Below are positions 55,541 to 64,000 of a stretch of DNA of 64,000 bases, in pieces. A program made the position numbers and the translations under genes. The DNA is from Sphingobium lactosutens DS20. GTDB lineage: Bacteria > Pseudomonadota > Alphaproteobacteria > Sphingomonadales > Sphingomonadaceae. How positions within the stretch are numbered: the stretch's first letter is position 1; every line of letters starts with the position of its first letter. The notes under the pieces are model-generated. The model searched no databases. It was given only the letters and a program-made list of their open reading frames with translations, and was not told the DNA's origin. The DNA is taken from positions 62,001-126,000 of the forward strand of contig NZ_ATDP01000097.1 in NCBI RefSeq assembly GCF_000445105.1, in the 5' to 3' direction.

Positions 55541-57109
55541 ATGGCCAACGCCATTTCCGCCAACAAGGCCGAACTGATCGCCATCGCCAACTCGGTGGCG
55601 AGCGAAAAGATGATCGACAAGGCCATCGTCATCGAGGCGATGGAGGATGCGATCCAGCGCGCCGCGCGTGCCCGTTATGGCGCGGAAAACGACATTCGCG
55701 CCAAGCTGGATCCGGATAGCGGCGACCTGCGCCTCTGGCGCGTCGTCGAAGTGGTTGAAACGGTCGAGGACTATTTCAAGCAGGTCGACTTGAAGCAGGC
55801 GCAGAAGCTCAAGAAGGACGCGGTGATCGGCGACTTCATCGTCGACCCGCTGCCCGCGATCGACCTGGGCCGCATCGACGCGCAGTCGGCCAAGCAGGTG
55901 ATCTTCCAGAAGGTCCGCGACGCCGAGCGCGAGCGCCAATATGAAGAATATAAGGACCGCGTGGGTGAGATCATCACCGGCGTCGTCAAGTCCGTCGAAT
56001 TCGGCCATGTCGTCGTCAATCTGGGCCGCGCCGAAGGCGTGATCCGCCGTGATCAGCAGATCCCGCGCGAAGTCGTCCGCGTCGGCGACCGCATCCGTTC
56101 GGTCGTGCTCAATGTCCGCCGCGAAAATCGTGGGCCGCAGATTTTCCTCAGCCGCGCGCATCCTGAATTCATGAAGAAGCTGTTCGCGCAGGAAGTTCCC
56201 GAAATCTACGATGGCGTCATCACCATCATGGCCGCGGCGCGTGATCCGGGCAGCCGCGCCAAGATCGGCGTCATCAGCCGCGACAGCAGCATCGACCCCG
56301 TCGGCGCCTGCGTCGGCATGAAGGGTAGCCGCGTGCAGGCCGTCGTGCAGGAAATGCAGGGCGAAAAGATCGACATCATTCCCTGGTCGGAAGACACCGC
56401 GACCTTCGTCGTCAACGCGCTTCAGCCCGCGCAGGTCGCCCGCGTCGTCATCGACGAGGAAGAAGAGCGTATTGAGGTCGTTGTTCCCGACGATCAGCTG
56501 TCGCTCGCCATCGGTCGTCGCGGCCAGAATGTCCGTCTCGCCAGCCAGCTGACCGGCAAGGCGATCGACATCATGACCGAGGCCGACGCCAGCGAAAAGC
56601 GTCAGAAGGAATTCGTCTCCCGTTCTGAAATGTTCCAGAACGAGCTGGACGTCGACGAAACCCTCTCGCAGCTTCTGGTGGCCGAAGGCTTTGGCGAGCT
56701 GGAAGAAGTCGCCTATGTCAGCGTCGAGGAACTGGCTTCGATCGAAGGCTTTGACGAGGATCTTGCCGCCGAGCTGCAAAGCCGCGCGCAGGAAGCGCTG
56801 GACCGTCGCGAAGCGGCTGCGCGCAAAGAGCGTCAGGCGCTGGGCGTCGAGGACGCGCTGGCGGACATGCCCCACCTTACCGAAGCGATGCTCGTCACGC
56901 TGGGGAAGGCTGGCATCAAGACGTTGGACGACCTTGCCGATCTCGCCACCGACGAACTGATCGCGAAGAAGCGTGTCGATCAGCGTCGCCGCAAGTCGGA
57001 CACGAGCGAGGACAAGGGCGGCATCCTGTCGGCCTATGGTCTCAATGAAGAGCAGGGCAATGAGATCATCATGGCCGCTCGCGCCCATTGGTTCGAAGAG
57101 GAAGCCTGA
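55541..57109 (+). CDS. nusA: transcription termination/antitermination factor NusA
   Basis: 522 aa. N-terminal RNA-polymerase-binding domain, then S1 (RVGEIITGVVKSVEFGHVVV), two KH domains (CVGMKGSRVQAVVQEMQGEK; LAIGRRGQNVRLASQLTGKA) and C-terminal helix-hairpin-helix repeats (VEELASIEGFDEDLAAELQS and TLGKAGIKTLDDLADLATDE). Normal for the class. Confidence 0.97.
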   Translation: MANAISANKAELIAIANSVASEKMIDKAIVIEAMEDAIQRAARARYGAENDIRAKLDPDSGDLRLWRVVEVVETVEDYFKQVDLKQAQKLKKDAVIGDFIVDPLPAIDLGRIDAQSAKQVIFQKVRDAERERQYEEYKDRVGEIITGVVKSVEFGHVVVNLGRAEGVIRRDQQIPREVVRVGDRIRSVVLNVRRENRGPQIFLSRAHPEFMKKLFAQEVPEIYDGVITIMAAARDPGSRAKIGVISRDSSIDPVGACVGMKGSRVQAVVQEMQGEKIDIIPWSEDTATFVVNALQPAQVARVVIDEEEERIEVVVPDDQLSLAIGRRGQNVRLASQLTGKAIDIMTEADASEKRQKEFVSRSEMFQNELDVDETLSQLLVAEGFGELEEVAYVSVEELASIEGFDEDLAAELQSRAQEALDRREAAARKERQALGVEDALADMPHLTEAMLVTLGKAGIKTLDDLADLATDELIAKKRVDQRRRKSDTSEDKGGILSAYGLNEEQGNEIIMAARAHWFEEEA

Positions 57110-57116
57110 AACCCCC

Positions 57117-57350
57117 ATGCCCTTTGTCGACATCCGCCTTGCCGGTAGCGCCACTCGCGAGCAGAAAGCCGCGATCGCTGCCGACGTTACTCAGTCGCTC
57201 GTCGAGCGGCTGGGGAAGCCGGCGGCTGCCGTTCAGATCGTCATTTCGGAAGTGTCTCCTGAAAATTACGCGGCCGGCGGTCAGTTGATCGCCGACCGCG
57301 CGGCTCCTCTATCCAGGGAGGACGCCCATGTTGCGGACACTCCCCGATGA
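57117..57350 (+). CDS. 4-oxalocrotonate tautomerase-family protein
   Basis: 77 aa. MPFVDIRLAGSATREQKAAI exposes the catalytic amino-terminal proline after Met removal, and VQIVISEVSPENYAAGGQLI is the C-terminal family motif. Enol-keto tautomerase fold, physiological substrate unknown. It sits 7 bases after the nusA stop with a weak ribosome-binding site, inside an otherwise purely informational operon, which is unusual. Confidence 0.82.
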   Translation: MPFVDIRLAGSATREQKAAIAADVTQSLVERLGKPAAAVQIVISEVSPENYAAGGQLIADRAAPLSREDAHVADTPR

Positions 57351-57413
57351 GAGAATAAGCGCATTTCATAGCGTTGGACTTGCCCTGCTTTCCGTTCTGG
57401 CGGAGGAGCGCGC

Positions 57414-58073
57414 ATGACCGAACGCAAATGCATATTGACCGGCGATCGCGCCGATCCCGCCATGCTCATCCGTCTGGCCGTCGGGCCGGAAGGACAGATT
57501 TTGCCCGATCTGCGCGCCAAGGCGCCGGGGCGCGGCGCGTGGATCGGCGTCAGCCGACCCGAACTGGAATCCGCCTTGGCCAAGGGCAAGCTGAAGGCGG
57601 CGCTCGCGCGCGCTTTCAAGACCGGGGAATTGCAGATACCCGATACGCTGCCCGACCTCATCGAGCAGGGATTGCGCAAGGCGCTGCTGGATCGGCTGGG
57701 GCTGGAGGCGCGCGCGTCCATGCTGCTAACGGGGTCGGAAAAGATCGACGTCGCCTGTCGCAAGGGCGATGTGAGATTGCTGTTGCATGCGTCCGATGCG
57801 GCGGCCGATGGCAATCGCAAACTGGACCAGGCGCTGCGCGTCGGCCAGGATGCGGAAGGCACGGATCTTGCGGGCATCACCTTGCCTGTGGACCGCGACG
57901 CACTATCTATGGCAATGGGGCGCGACAATGTCGTCCACATCGCGATTACCGACTCGCGTGCGGCGGCGCGTCTTCGCGGCGCTATCGGCCGCTTGGAAAG
58001 CTATCTGGGTTGCGCTACCGAAGCGCCCGCGCATGGGGAGCCTGCCTCCACCGACGCGCCGGGCGTCGGCTAG
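57414..58073 (+). CDS. YlxR/DUF448 RNA-binding protein fused to an L7Ae-like domain
   Basis: 219 aa. N-terminal YlxR motif (RKCILTGDRADPAMLIRLAV; APGRGAWIGVSRPELESALA) and, from about residue 95, a ribosomal-L7Ae-like domain (LTGSEKIDVACRKGDVRLLL; NVVHIAITDSRAAARLRGAI). In Firmicutes the two are separate genes (ylxR, ylxQ) in the nusA-infB operon; alphaproteobacteria carry the fused form. Probably ribosome- or RNA-associated. Confidence 0.9.
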   Translation: MTERKCILTGDRADPAMLIRLAVGPEGQILPDLRAKAPGRGAWIGVSRPELESALAKGKLKAALARAFKTGELQIPDTLPDLIEQGLRKALLDRLGLEARASMLLTGSEKIDVACRKGDVRLLLHASDAAADGNRKLDQALRVGQDAEGTDLAGITLPVDRDALSMAMGRDNVVHIAITDSRAAARLRGAIGRLESYLGCATEAPAHGEPASTDAPGVG

Positions 58074-58154
58074 GCATCGGGATTGGGCATCAGGATTGAA
58101 GGCGCCGGCGGGCCTATCCGGCCGGAGCGGAAGTGAAGGGTTAAGTTCGAACAT

Positions 58155-60725
58155 ATGAGTGACAGCAAGGAAGACAAGCCGGTTCTGGGCCGCAAGCCGC
58201 TGGGCATCAAGCGGACCGTCGAATCCGGTCAGGTGCAGCAGCAGTTCAGCCATGGCCGCAAGAATACGGTCGTGGTTGAAGTGAAGCGGCGCCGCGTCCC
58301 CATGGGCAAGCCCGGTGAGACGACCGGTGCGGCGCCTGCGGCTGCGCCCGAAGCGAATCCCAAGCCCGCCGCTCCCGCGCCCGCCCCGCAACGGCCCGCG
58401 CCGCCACCGCCGCCCCGCCCGGTTGCGCAAAATTCCATGCTGTCGCGCAAGGAATTGCAAGAAAAGCTGCTGCGTGAGGCGGAGGAGGCCCGCATGGCCG
58501 CGCTGGAGGATGCGCGCCGCCGTGAGGATGCCGCGCGCCAGGCCGCCAGCGAGGAAGAAAAGCGTCGGGCCGAGGAAAATCGCCTCGCCGCCGAAGCGGA
58601 ATCGCAGCGCGAGGCGGAGGAAGCGTCACAGCCTGCGCCTCAGCCCGCTGCCGAAGAGTCCCAGGCGGAGGCTTCCGCGCCTGCGGCCGAGGCTGCGCCC
58701 GAAGCAGCGCCGGCGGCCCCCGCTGCTCCGGCGTCGGCCATGCCTCCGCCGCGTCGCTTCACGCCGGTTACGCCGGCCAAGCGACCCGAGCCGGCCAAGC
58801 CCGAGCGCGCCAAGCGGGGCGACGATAATCGTCGCCAGTCGGGCAAGCTGACCGTCACCCGCGCACTCGCCGATGACGACAGTGCCCGCGCCCGCAGCCT
58901 TGCCGCGCTGAAGCGCGCGCGCGAGAAAGAACGCCGCGCCCATTATTCGGGCGGCAGTCAGCCGCGCGAGAAGCAGTCGCGCGACGTCGTCGTGCCCGAA
59001 AGCATCACGGTGCAGGAACTCGCCAACCGCATGGCCGAAAAGGGTGCGGACCTGGTGAAGGCCCTGTTCAAGATGGGCACTGCCGTCACGCTCAATCAGC
59101 CGATCGATCAGGATACGGCGGAACTGCTGGTCGAGGAATTCGGCCACCGCATCCAGCGCGTGTCTGACGCCGACGTCGAAATCGGCATGCAGGGCGAAGA
59201 AGATGCGCCTGAAACGCTGAAAATCCGTCCCCCGGTCGTCACGATCATGGGCCATGTCGATCACGGCAAGACCTCGCTGCTCGACGCGCTGCGGGGCACC
59301 AGTGTCGTGCAGGGCGAAAGCGGCGGGATCACGCAGCATATCGGCGCCTATCAGATCAAGACGAAGGGCGGCGATCTCATCACCTTCCTCGACACGCCGG
59401 GTCACGAGGCTTTCTCGGAAATGCGTGCACGCGGTGCCAATGTCACCGACATCGTCATCCTGGTGGTGGCGGCCGACGACGGGCTGATGCCGCAGACGAT
59501 CGAAGCGATCAACCACACCAAGGCGGCCGGCGTGCCGATGATCGTGGCGATCAACAAGACCGACAAGCCCGACGCCAACCCGCAGAAGGTGCGCGAGCGC
59601 CTTCTGGAGCATGAGGTGATCGTCGAGGATATGGGCGGTGAGACGCAGGACGTCGAAGTCTCCGCGCTCAAGAAGACCGGTCTGGACACCCTGATCGACA
59701 AGATTCTCCTTCAGGCCGAATTGCTCGAACTGTCCGCCAATCCTGATCGCGACGCCGAAGGTACGGTGGTCGAGGCGCAACTGGACAAGGGACGCGGCGC
59801 CGTCGCCACCATCCTTGTCCGTCGCGGCACGCTCAAGGTCGGCGACACCTTCGTCGTCGGCGCCGAAAGCGGCAAGGTGCGCGCCATGATCAACGATCAG
59901 GGCCAGCAGGTGAAGTCCGCTGGACCCTCTACCCCGGTCGAGGTGCTGGGCCTGTCGGGCGTTCCGATGGCGGGCGATCAGATGACGGTCGTCGAAAATG
60001 AAGCCCGCGCCCGCGAAGTGGCCGCCTATCGTCAGGAACAGGCGACGAAGAAGCGCACGACCGCCGCGCCGACCAGCTTTGAACATATGTTCTCTGCGCT
60101 CAACACCCAGGTCATCGAATATCCGGTGGTGGTGAAGGGCGACGTGCAGGGCTCGGTCGAAGCAATCGTCTCGTCGCTCAACAGGATTTCGACGGACGAG
60201 ATCAAGGTCCGCATCCTCCATTCGGGCGTCGGCGCGATCACCGAAAGCGACGTGACACTGGCCGCTGCCAGCCGCGCGCCGCTGATCGGCTTCAACGTCC
60301 GTCCCAACGCCAAGGCGCGTCAATTGGCCGAGCGCGAGAAAATCTCGCTCCGCTATTATGACGTGATCTACGACCTTCTTGAGGAAGTCCGTGGTGAAAT
60401 GGCGGGCCAGCTGGCGCCCGAACGCATCGAAACGGTCGTCGGCCGTGCCGAGGTGCTTCAGGTGTTCCCAGCGGGCAAGAAGGACAAGGCCGCTGGTCTG
60501 CTCGTCCTCGACGGCATCATCCGCAAGGGTCTGGCCGCGCGCCTTACCCGCGACGATGTCATCGTGTCGCGCACCAACATCGCCTCGCTGCGTCGCTTCA
60601 AGGACGATGTCTCCGAAGTGCGCGCCGGCATGGAATGCGGCGCGGTGCTGCAGGACACCAACGACATCAAGGCGGGCGACATGCTCGAGTTGTTCGAAGT
60701 CGAGGAACGCCAGCGCACGCTGTAA
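58155..60725 (+). CDS. infB: translation initiation factor IF-2
   Basis: 856 aa. Long Ala/Pro/Glu-rich N-terminal region (about residues 50-230), an IF2_N motif ([20 protein letters not shown]), then the G domain with G1 [14 protein letters not shown]3 [16 protein letters not shown] and G4 NKTDKPDA, followed by domains II-IV. Places initiator tRNA on the 30S subunit. Ends at a strong terminator. Confidence 0.97.
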   Translation: MSDSKEDKPVLGRKPLGIKRTVESGQVQQQFSHGRKNTVVVEVKRRRVPMGKPGETTGAAPAAAPEANPKPAAPAPAPQRPAPPPPPRPVAQNSMLSRKELQEKLLREAEEARMAALEDARRREDAARQAASEEEKRRAEENRLAAEAESQREAEEASQPAPQPAAEESQAEASAPAAEAAPEAAPAAPAAPASAMPPPRRFTPVTPAKRPEPAKPERAKRGDDNRRQSGKLTVTRALADDDSARARSLAALKRAREKERRAHYSGGSQPREKQSRDVVVPESITVQELANRMAEKGADLVKALFKMGTAVTLNQPIDQDTAELLVEEFGHRIQRVSDADVEIGMQGEEDAPETLKIRPPVVTIMGHVDHGKTSLLDALRGTSVVQGESGGITQHIGAYQIKTKGGDLITFLDTPGHEAFSEMRARGANVTDIVILVVAADDGLMPQTIEAINHTKAAGVPMIVAINKTDKPDANPQKVRERLLEHEVIVEDMGGETQDVEVSALKKTGLDTLIDKILLQAELLELSANPDRDAEGTVVEAQLDKGRGAVATILVRRGTLKVGDTFVVGAESGKVRAMINDQGQQVKSAGPSTPVEVLGLSGVPMAGDQMTVVENEARAREVAAYRQEQATKKRTTAAPTSFEHMFSALNTQVIEYPVVVKGDVQGSVEAIVSSLNRISTDEIKVRILHSGVGAITESDVTLAAASRAPLIGFNVRPNAKARQLAEREKISLRYYDVIYDLLEEVRGEMAGQLAPERIETVVGRAEVLQVFPAGKKDKAAGLLVLDGIIRKGLAARLTRDDVIVSRTNIASLRRFKDDVSEVRAGMECGAVLQDTNDIKAGDMLELFEVEERQRTL

Positions 60726-60739
60726 CTGTAGGAAAAGCC

Positions 60740-60771
60740 CCTCCCTCCGCCGGGAGGGAGGAGGTTTTTTT
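60740..60771 (+). terminator. terminator after infB
   Basis: CCTCCCTCC (60740-60748) / GGAGGGAGG (60753-60761), a 9-bp GC stem with a 4-base loop, followed by AGG and seven T. Only six bases before the rbfA ATG, so rbfA may depend on read-through or its own start. Confidence 0.78.
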
Positions 60772-60776
60772 AGATC

Positions 60777-61181
60777 ATGGTGCAACAGCAGAACGAAGGA
60801 CCGTCGGTTCGCTTGCTTCGCGTCGGCGAGCAAGTGCGCCATGTCCTGTCCGAAATCCTGCAACGCGGCGACGTGCATGATGACGTGCTCGCCAGCCATG
60901 TCGTCAGCGTAACCGAAGTGCGCATGTCGCCGGACCTGCGCCATGCAACCGTATTCATCAAGTCGCTGCTGGGTCAGGATGAGGACGCAGTGCTCAAGGC
61001 ATTGCGAACCAACACCGCCTATCTCCAGCGCGAAGTCGCGCATCGCATCCGCCTCAAATATGCCGCTAGGCTCAAATTCCTGGCGGACGAAAGTTTCGAC
61101 GAGGGCAGCCATATCGACAAGCTGCTGCGCGATCCCAAGGTCGCGCGCGATCTGGATGCGCCGCAGGAGGACGCGGAATAG
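60777..61181 (+). CDS. rbfA: ribosome-binding factor RbfA
   Basis: 134 aa. Family marks: [40 protein letters not shown] and [21 protein letters not shown] 30S maturation and cold-shock factor. Starts just downstream of the infB terminator, with weak ribosome-binding site. Confidence 0.95.
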   Translation: MVQQQNEGPSVRLLRVGEQVRHVLSEILQRGDVHDDVLASHVVSVTEVRMSPDLRHATVFIKSLLGQDEDAVLKALRTNTAYLQREVAHRIRLKYAARLKFLADESFDEGSHIDKLLRDPKVARDLDAPQEDAE

Positions 61182-61243
61182 CTTCGACGTGACGGCTTCC
61201 TGTCGCTACTGTCGTTCTGTCAGGCAGGAACAGGGGGTGGCGT

Positions 61244-62146
61244 ATGAAGATGATGGCCTTGGCAACGGCAGCTGCAATCATGGTGGCTGGCATGGGTCAT
61301 GCGCAGGCGCGCGATGCCGCCATTCACCCCGCTGTCACGACCGATCCCAAGCCTGACGCGACCCATCCGGCCGGCATGAGCGCCTTTGTCATTCCCGCAC
61401 AGGACGGGGCGATGAATGCGGTGATGTATACCGCGCAGGGCGGCGGGCTGCACCCGACCTTATTGCTGCTGCACGGATTTCCGGGCAACGAGCAGAATCT
61501 CGATCTGGCGCAGGCGGCGCGCCGGGCAGGCTGGAACGTGCTGACGCTCCATTATCGCGGCAGTTGGGGCAGTCCTGGCGCATTTTCCTTCAACAATGCG
61601 TCGGAAGATGCCTTTACCGCGCTTCAATTCCTGCAACAGCCAGCCAACGTCGCACGCTATCGCATTGATACCAGCGCGATCGTGGTGGCCGGACACAGCA
61701 TGGGCGGTTTCATGGCGGCGGATGCGGCGGCAGCAGAGCCGCATGTCGCGGGCCTGTTCCTGATCGACCCATGGGACCCGGCGCAAACGGTCGCGACGCT
61801 CGCGACTCCCGATGGCGAAGCCGCCTGGAAGGCCGAAGTGGAAAGCGACCTGCCGCCTCTTGCCGGTGCAAGCTATGAAAGCCTGACCGGCGAGATCAAG
61901 GCGAATGCCGGCAAGTTCGATCTGGGCCGCCGCTTGGCGGGCTATGGCCGCCGGCCGCTCAGCATCATCGGCGCGGAACACGGTATCGGCGACATGGCGC
62001 GCAAGGCTGCCGCTGACGCCCAAGGCGCCAATCCGTCGGCGCGGCTGATGGTCTGGCCCACCGATCACAGCTTTTCCGATAAGCGCATCGCGCTGGCCGA
62101 CGCGTTGGTCCGCTTCCTGGCTGGCGTCGCGCCCACGATCCGCTAA
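61244..62146 (+). CDS. exported alpha/beta-hydrolase
   Basis: 300 aa with a signal peptide ([20 protein letters not shown]). Oxyanion-hole HGFPGNEQN, nucleophile elbow [11 protein letters not shown], and catalytic Asp/His in the C-terminal half ([15 protein letters not shown]). Likely periplasmic esterase/peptidase; substrate unknown. It lies between rbfA and truB, a position normally empty of such genes. Confidence 0.85.
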   Translation: MKMMALATAAAIMVAGMGHAQARDAAIHPAVTTDPKPDATHPAGMSAFVIPAQDGAMNAVMYTAQGGGLHPTLLLLHGFPGNEQNLDLAQAARRAGWNVLTLHYRGSWGSPGAFSFNNASEDAFTALQFLQQPANVARYRIDTSAIVVAGHSMGGFMAADAAAAEPHVAGLFLIDPWDPAQTVATLATPDGEAAWKAEVESDLPPLAGASYESLTGEIKANAGKFDLGRRLAGYGRRPLSIIGAEHGIGDMARKAAADAQGANPSARLMVWPTDHSFSDKRIALADALVRFLAGVAPTIR

Positions 62147-62156
62147 ACCCGCGGCC

Positions 62157-62735
62157 ATGGCGAAGCTCTATTTCTACTATAGTTCGATGAATGCGGGGAA
62201 ATCGACCACCCTGTTGCAATCCGACTTCAACTATCGCGAGCGCGGTATGGCGACGATGCTGTGGACCGCCGCTGTCGACACCCGTTATGGCAGCGGTCGT
62301 ATCGCATCGCGCATCGGATTGGAGGCGCAGGCGCACCTGTTCGAACCGGGGGTCGATCTTTATGCGGCGGTCGCGCGCCAGCATGAAGCGACGCCGCTGT
62401 CCTGCGTTCTGGTGGACGAAGCGCAATTTCTGACCCGCGATCAGGTATGGCAGCTAGCGGCGGTCGCCGACGCCTTGGGCATTCCAGTGCTCTGTTATGG
62501 CCTGCGCACGGATTTTCGCGGCGACCTGTTCGATGGGAGCGCGCATCTTCTTGGCCTTGCCGATACGCTTACGGAGATCAAGACCGTGTGCGACTGCGGG
62601 CGCAAGGCGACAATGAACCTGCGCGTCGATACGCAGGGCAGGGCGATCCAGCACGGGGATCAGACCGACATTGGCGGCAATGACCGTTATGTCGCGCTGT
62701 GTCGCCGGCATTTCCTGGCCGCTCTCAACGGCTGA
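62157..62735 (+). CDS. tdk: thymidine kinase
   Basis: 192 aa type II TK. P-loop [15 protein letters not shown], catalytic Glu in [14 protein letters not shown], lasso region with zinc-binding Cys in [14 protein letters not shown] and CRRHFLAAL. Salvages thymidine. Follows the hydrolase after ten bases. Confidence 0.95.
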   Translation: MAKLYFYYSSMNAGKSTTLLQSDFNYRERGMATMLWTAAVDTRYGSGRIASRIGLEAQAHLFEPGVDLYAAVARQHEATPLSCVLVDEAQFLTRDQVWQLAAVADALGIPVLCYGLRTDFRGDLFDGSAHLLGLADTLTEIKTVCDCGRKATMNLRVDTQGRAIQHGDQTDIGGNDRYVALCRRHFLAALNG

Positions 62736-62738
62736 CTG

Positions 62739-63434
62739 TCAGCGCAGCGTAGCGATCCAATCGGGTAGCTGGCCAAGCCGCTTCAATTGCACGAAACGCG
62801 GGTGCGTGTCGGGCGCGGCCGCTGTTTCATGCGACCAGGCGCCATCTTGCGGAATGAAGGCCGCCCATGCTCCCGCCTCGAGCGCAGGAAGAATATCGGA
62901 CCGCATCGAATCGCCAGCCATCACGGCCCGATCCGCGGTGATGCCATGCCGGTCAAATAACGCCCGGAATGTGTCCGCTTTCTTGTCGCTGACAACCTCT
63001 ATGCCTGAAAACAGGTCGCCCAGACCCGACGCCGCGAGCTTGCTTTCCTGATGCAAAAGGTCGCCCTTTGTAACCAGCACCAGGGGCGCCTTAGCCGCCA
63101 GCGCGCGCAGCGTATCTTCGACCCCGTCGAACAGCTCGACCGGATGCGCCAGCAGCGCTCGGCCAGCGGCCAATATCCCTTCGATCATCGCGCCAGTCAC
63201 CGCGTCACCGGCAAGGTCCACGGCGGTTTCGATCATCGAAAGCGTAAAGCCCTTCGCACCATAGCCATAGAGCGGGAGGTTGCGGGTCTCGCACGCGATC
63301 AGCCGCTCGCGCGTGACCTGCGCCTGCGCAAAGGGGCGCAGCATGTCGAGCAGCGCGTCTTCGGTCGCGTTGAAGTGGCGCATATTATGCCAGAGCGTAT
63401 CGTCGGCATCGAGGCAGATCAGGTCTATCGTCAT
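62739..63434 (-). CDS. HAD-superfamily hydrolase
   Basis: 231 aa. Motif I LICLDADDTLWHNM (nucleophile first Asp), motif II VLVTKGDLLHQESK, motif III/IV region VSDKKADTFRA and AVMAGDSMRSDILPALEAGA. A sugar-phosphate or nucleotide phosphatase. Antisense to its neighbours, convergent with tdk (stops three bases apart) and divergent from truB. Confidence 0.88.
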   Translation of the reverse strand: MTIDLICLDADDTLWHNMRHFNATEDALLDMLRPFAQAQVTRERLIACETRNLPLYGYGAKGFTLSMIETAVDLAGDAVTGAMIEGILAAGRALLAHPVELFDGVEDTLRALAAKAPLVLVTKGDLLHQESKLAASGLGDLFSGIEVVSDKKADTFRALFDRHGITADRAVMAGDSMRSDILPALEAGAWAAFIPQDGAWSHETAAAPDTHPRFVQLKRLGQLPDWIATLR

Positions 63435-63496
63435 GCCATAGGCGTTAGCGGATTAAAGGCTGACAGGACAATATCAGGCGGATAAGGGCGGCCGCC

Positions 63497-64000
63497 ATGC
63501 ACGGCTGGATCATTCTCGATAAACCCCATGGCCTTGGCTCCACTCAGGCGGTCAGCGCGGTCAAGCGCGTCCTGCGCCAAAGTGGGGCGGGCAAATGGAA
63601 GGTCGGCCATGGCGGAACGCTCGATCCGCTGGCGACAGGCGTTCTGCCGATCGCGATTGGCGAAGCGACCAAGCTCGCCGGGCGCATGCTCGACAGCGAC
63701 AAGATCTACGATTTCACTGTCGCTTTCGGCGTCCAGACCGATACGCTCGACCTGGAAGGGAAGGTGATTGCGGAGAGCGACCATCGCCCGACATGGTCGG
63801 AGGTGGAGGCGATCCTGCCCCGTTTCACCGGCCCGATCGAACAGATCCCGCCCGCCTACAGCGCCATCCTGATCGACGGCCAGCGCGCTTATGATCTCGC
63901 CCGCAAAGGGGAGGCGGTGGAGATGAAGACGCGAAGTGTCACTATATATTCTCTCCGCGCCTCCGCGCCTCCGCGCGAAAAAAACGGGTTCGCGCGGAGA
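63497..64000 (+). CDS. truB: tRNA pseudouridine(55) synthase TruB (3'-truncated by window)
   Basis: 168 codons visible of about 300. Catalytic loop GGTLDPLATGVLPIAIGEAT contains the nucleophile Asp; WIILDKPHGLGSTQAVSAVK is the family start. Enzyme makes Psi55 in the T loop of tRNAs. From residue about 152 the frame runs through a GC-rich palindromic repeat (SLRASAPPREKNGFARR), which replaces the normal variable loop and continues past the window end, so the rest cannot be checked. Confidence 0.9.
   Translation, partial: MHGWIILDKPHGLGSTQAVSAVKRVLRQSGAGKWKVGHGGTLDPLATGVLPIAIGEATKLAGRMLDSDKIYDFTVAFGVQTDTLDLEGKVIAESDHRPTWSEVEAILPRFTGPIEQIPPAYSAILIDGQRAYDLARKGEAVEMKTRSVTIYSLRASAPPREKNGFARR
63951..64000. 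repeat. palindromic repeat within truB (cut by window)
   Basis: Tandem CCTCCGCG units (about 63954-63976) followed by a hairpin TCCGCGCGAA (63970-63979) / TTCGCGCGGA (63989-63998) with a 9-base loop. Similar CTCCGCG...CGCGGAG elements are, as I recall, common between genes in sphingomonads. The frame stays open across the visible part. The far side is outside the window. Confidence 0.7.

Noticed and set aside
55220..61112. Long minus-strand open frames across nusA and infB (644 and 828 codons)
   Set aside because: Antisense shadows of conserved genes in GC-rich DNA; composition is unlike proteins of this genome.

Overview
The window is a gene-dense stretch of GC-rich alphaproteobacterial chromosome, most likely from Sphingomonadaceae (Sphingobium/Sphingomonas-like). 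The assignment rests on the CarD, FdxA, SUV3-like helicase and S4-protein gene set, COX15-type heme A synthase, the small aa3-oxidase subunit IV, the NusG-RplK-RplA cluster headed by tRNA-Trp, a DUF3376 patatin and a DUF2171 protein, and several dispersed palindromes of the kind common in sphingomonads. No phage, insertion sequence, CRISPR array or plasmid module is visible, and no gap between genes exceeds 300 bases.

Layout. 1-6.5 kb: the end of an RND efflux pump, TspO, UbiK, YbjN-like protein, ProC, a one-domain asparaginase-like protein, a secreted 5-hydroxyisourate hydrolase and a small membrane protein. 6.5-13.4 kb (mostly minus): CarD, FdxA, the CcmAB heme exporter with a zincin, pterin dehydratase (plus strand), a lipoprotein coupled to a large patatin, and an endonuclease/exonuclease/phosphatase-family protein. 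13.5-19.5 kb: RadA and CvpA, then an epimerase, ProB, ObgE and a TetR regulator. 19.6-26 kb: a predicted metal enzyme divergent from the TetR gene, two GNATs, L27/L21, an Fe-S photolyase and a DbpA-like helicase. 26-28.6 kb: L1, L11, NusG, SecE, tRNA-Trp.

28.7-35 kb: YihY, then a sugar-acid operon (IlvD/Edd dehydratase, ketoglutarate-semialdehyde dehydrogenase, aldose 1-dehydrogenase, FadR-type regulator) that resembles the non-phosphorylating L-arabinose route but lacks the lactonase and second dehydratase. 35-41 kb: heme A synthase with a coupled secreted protein, a lipoprotein, an NtrC-type regulator, then oxidase subunit IV followed by two coupled membrane proteins that look like the membrane halves of proton-translocating transhydrogenase without either nucleotide-binding domain. 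41-51 kb: racemase, S4 protein, SUV3-like helicase, DUF2171 protein, tRNA-Ala, Nudix, extensin-like protein, TrpE, PpiD, TpiA. 51.5-64 kb: SecG, PyrG, a PQQ-type sugar dehydrogenase, then the translation/transcription operon rimP-nusA-(tautomerase)-ylxR-infB-rbfA, an alpha/beta hydrolase, Tdk, an antisense HAD phosphatase and the start of truB.

The most notable items are the stripped-down transhydrogenase-like pair (39.3-40.3 kb), a palindromic repeat read in frame inside truB at the window end, two paired 14-bp TetR-type operators at 19.5 kb, a FadR-type operator before the sugar-acid operon, and several housekeeping clusters (obgE, rbfA/truB, carD-fdxA/S4-helicase) split by inserted or relocated genes. 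Identifications come from reading motifs by eye; no database search was possible.
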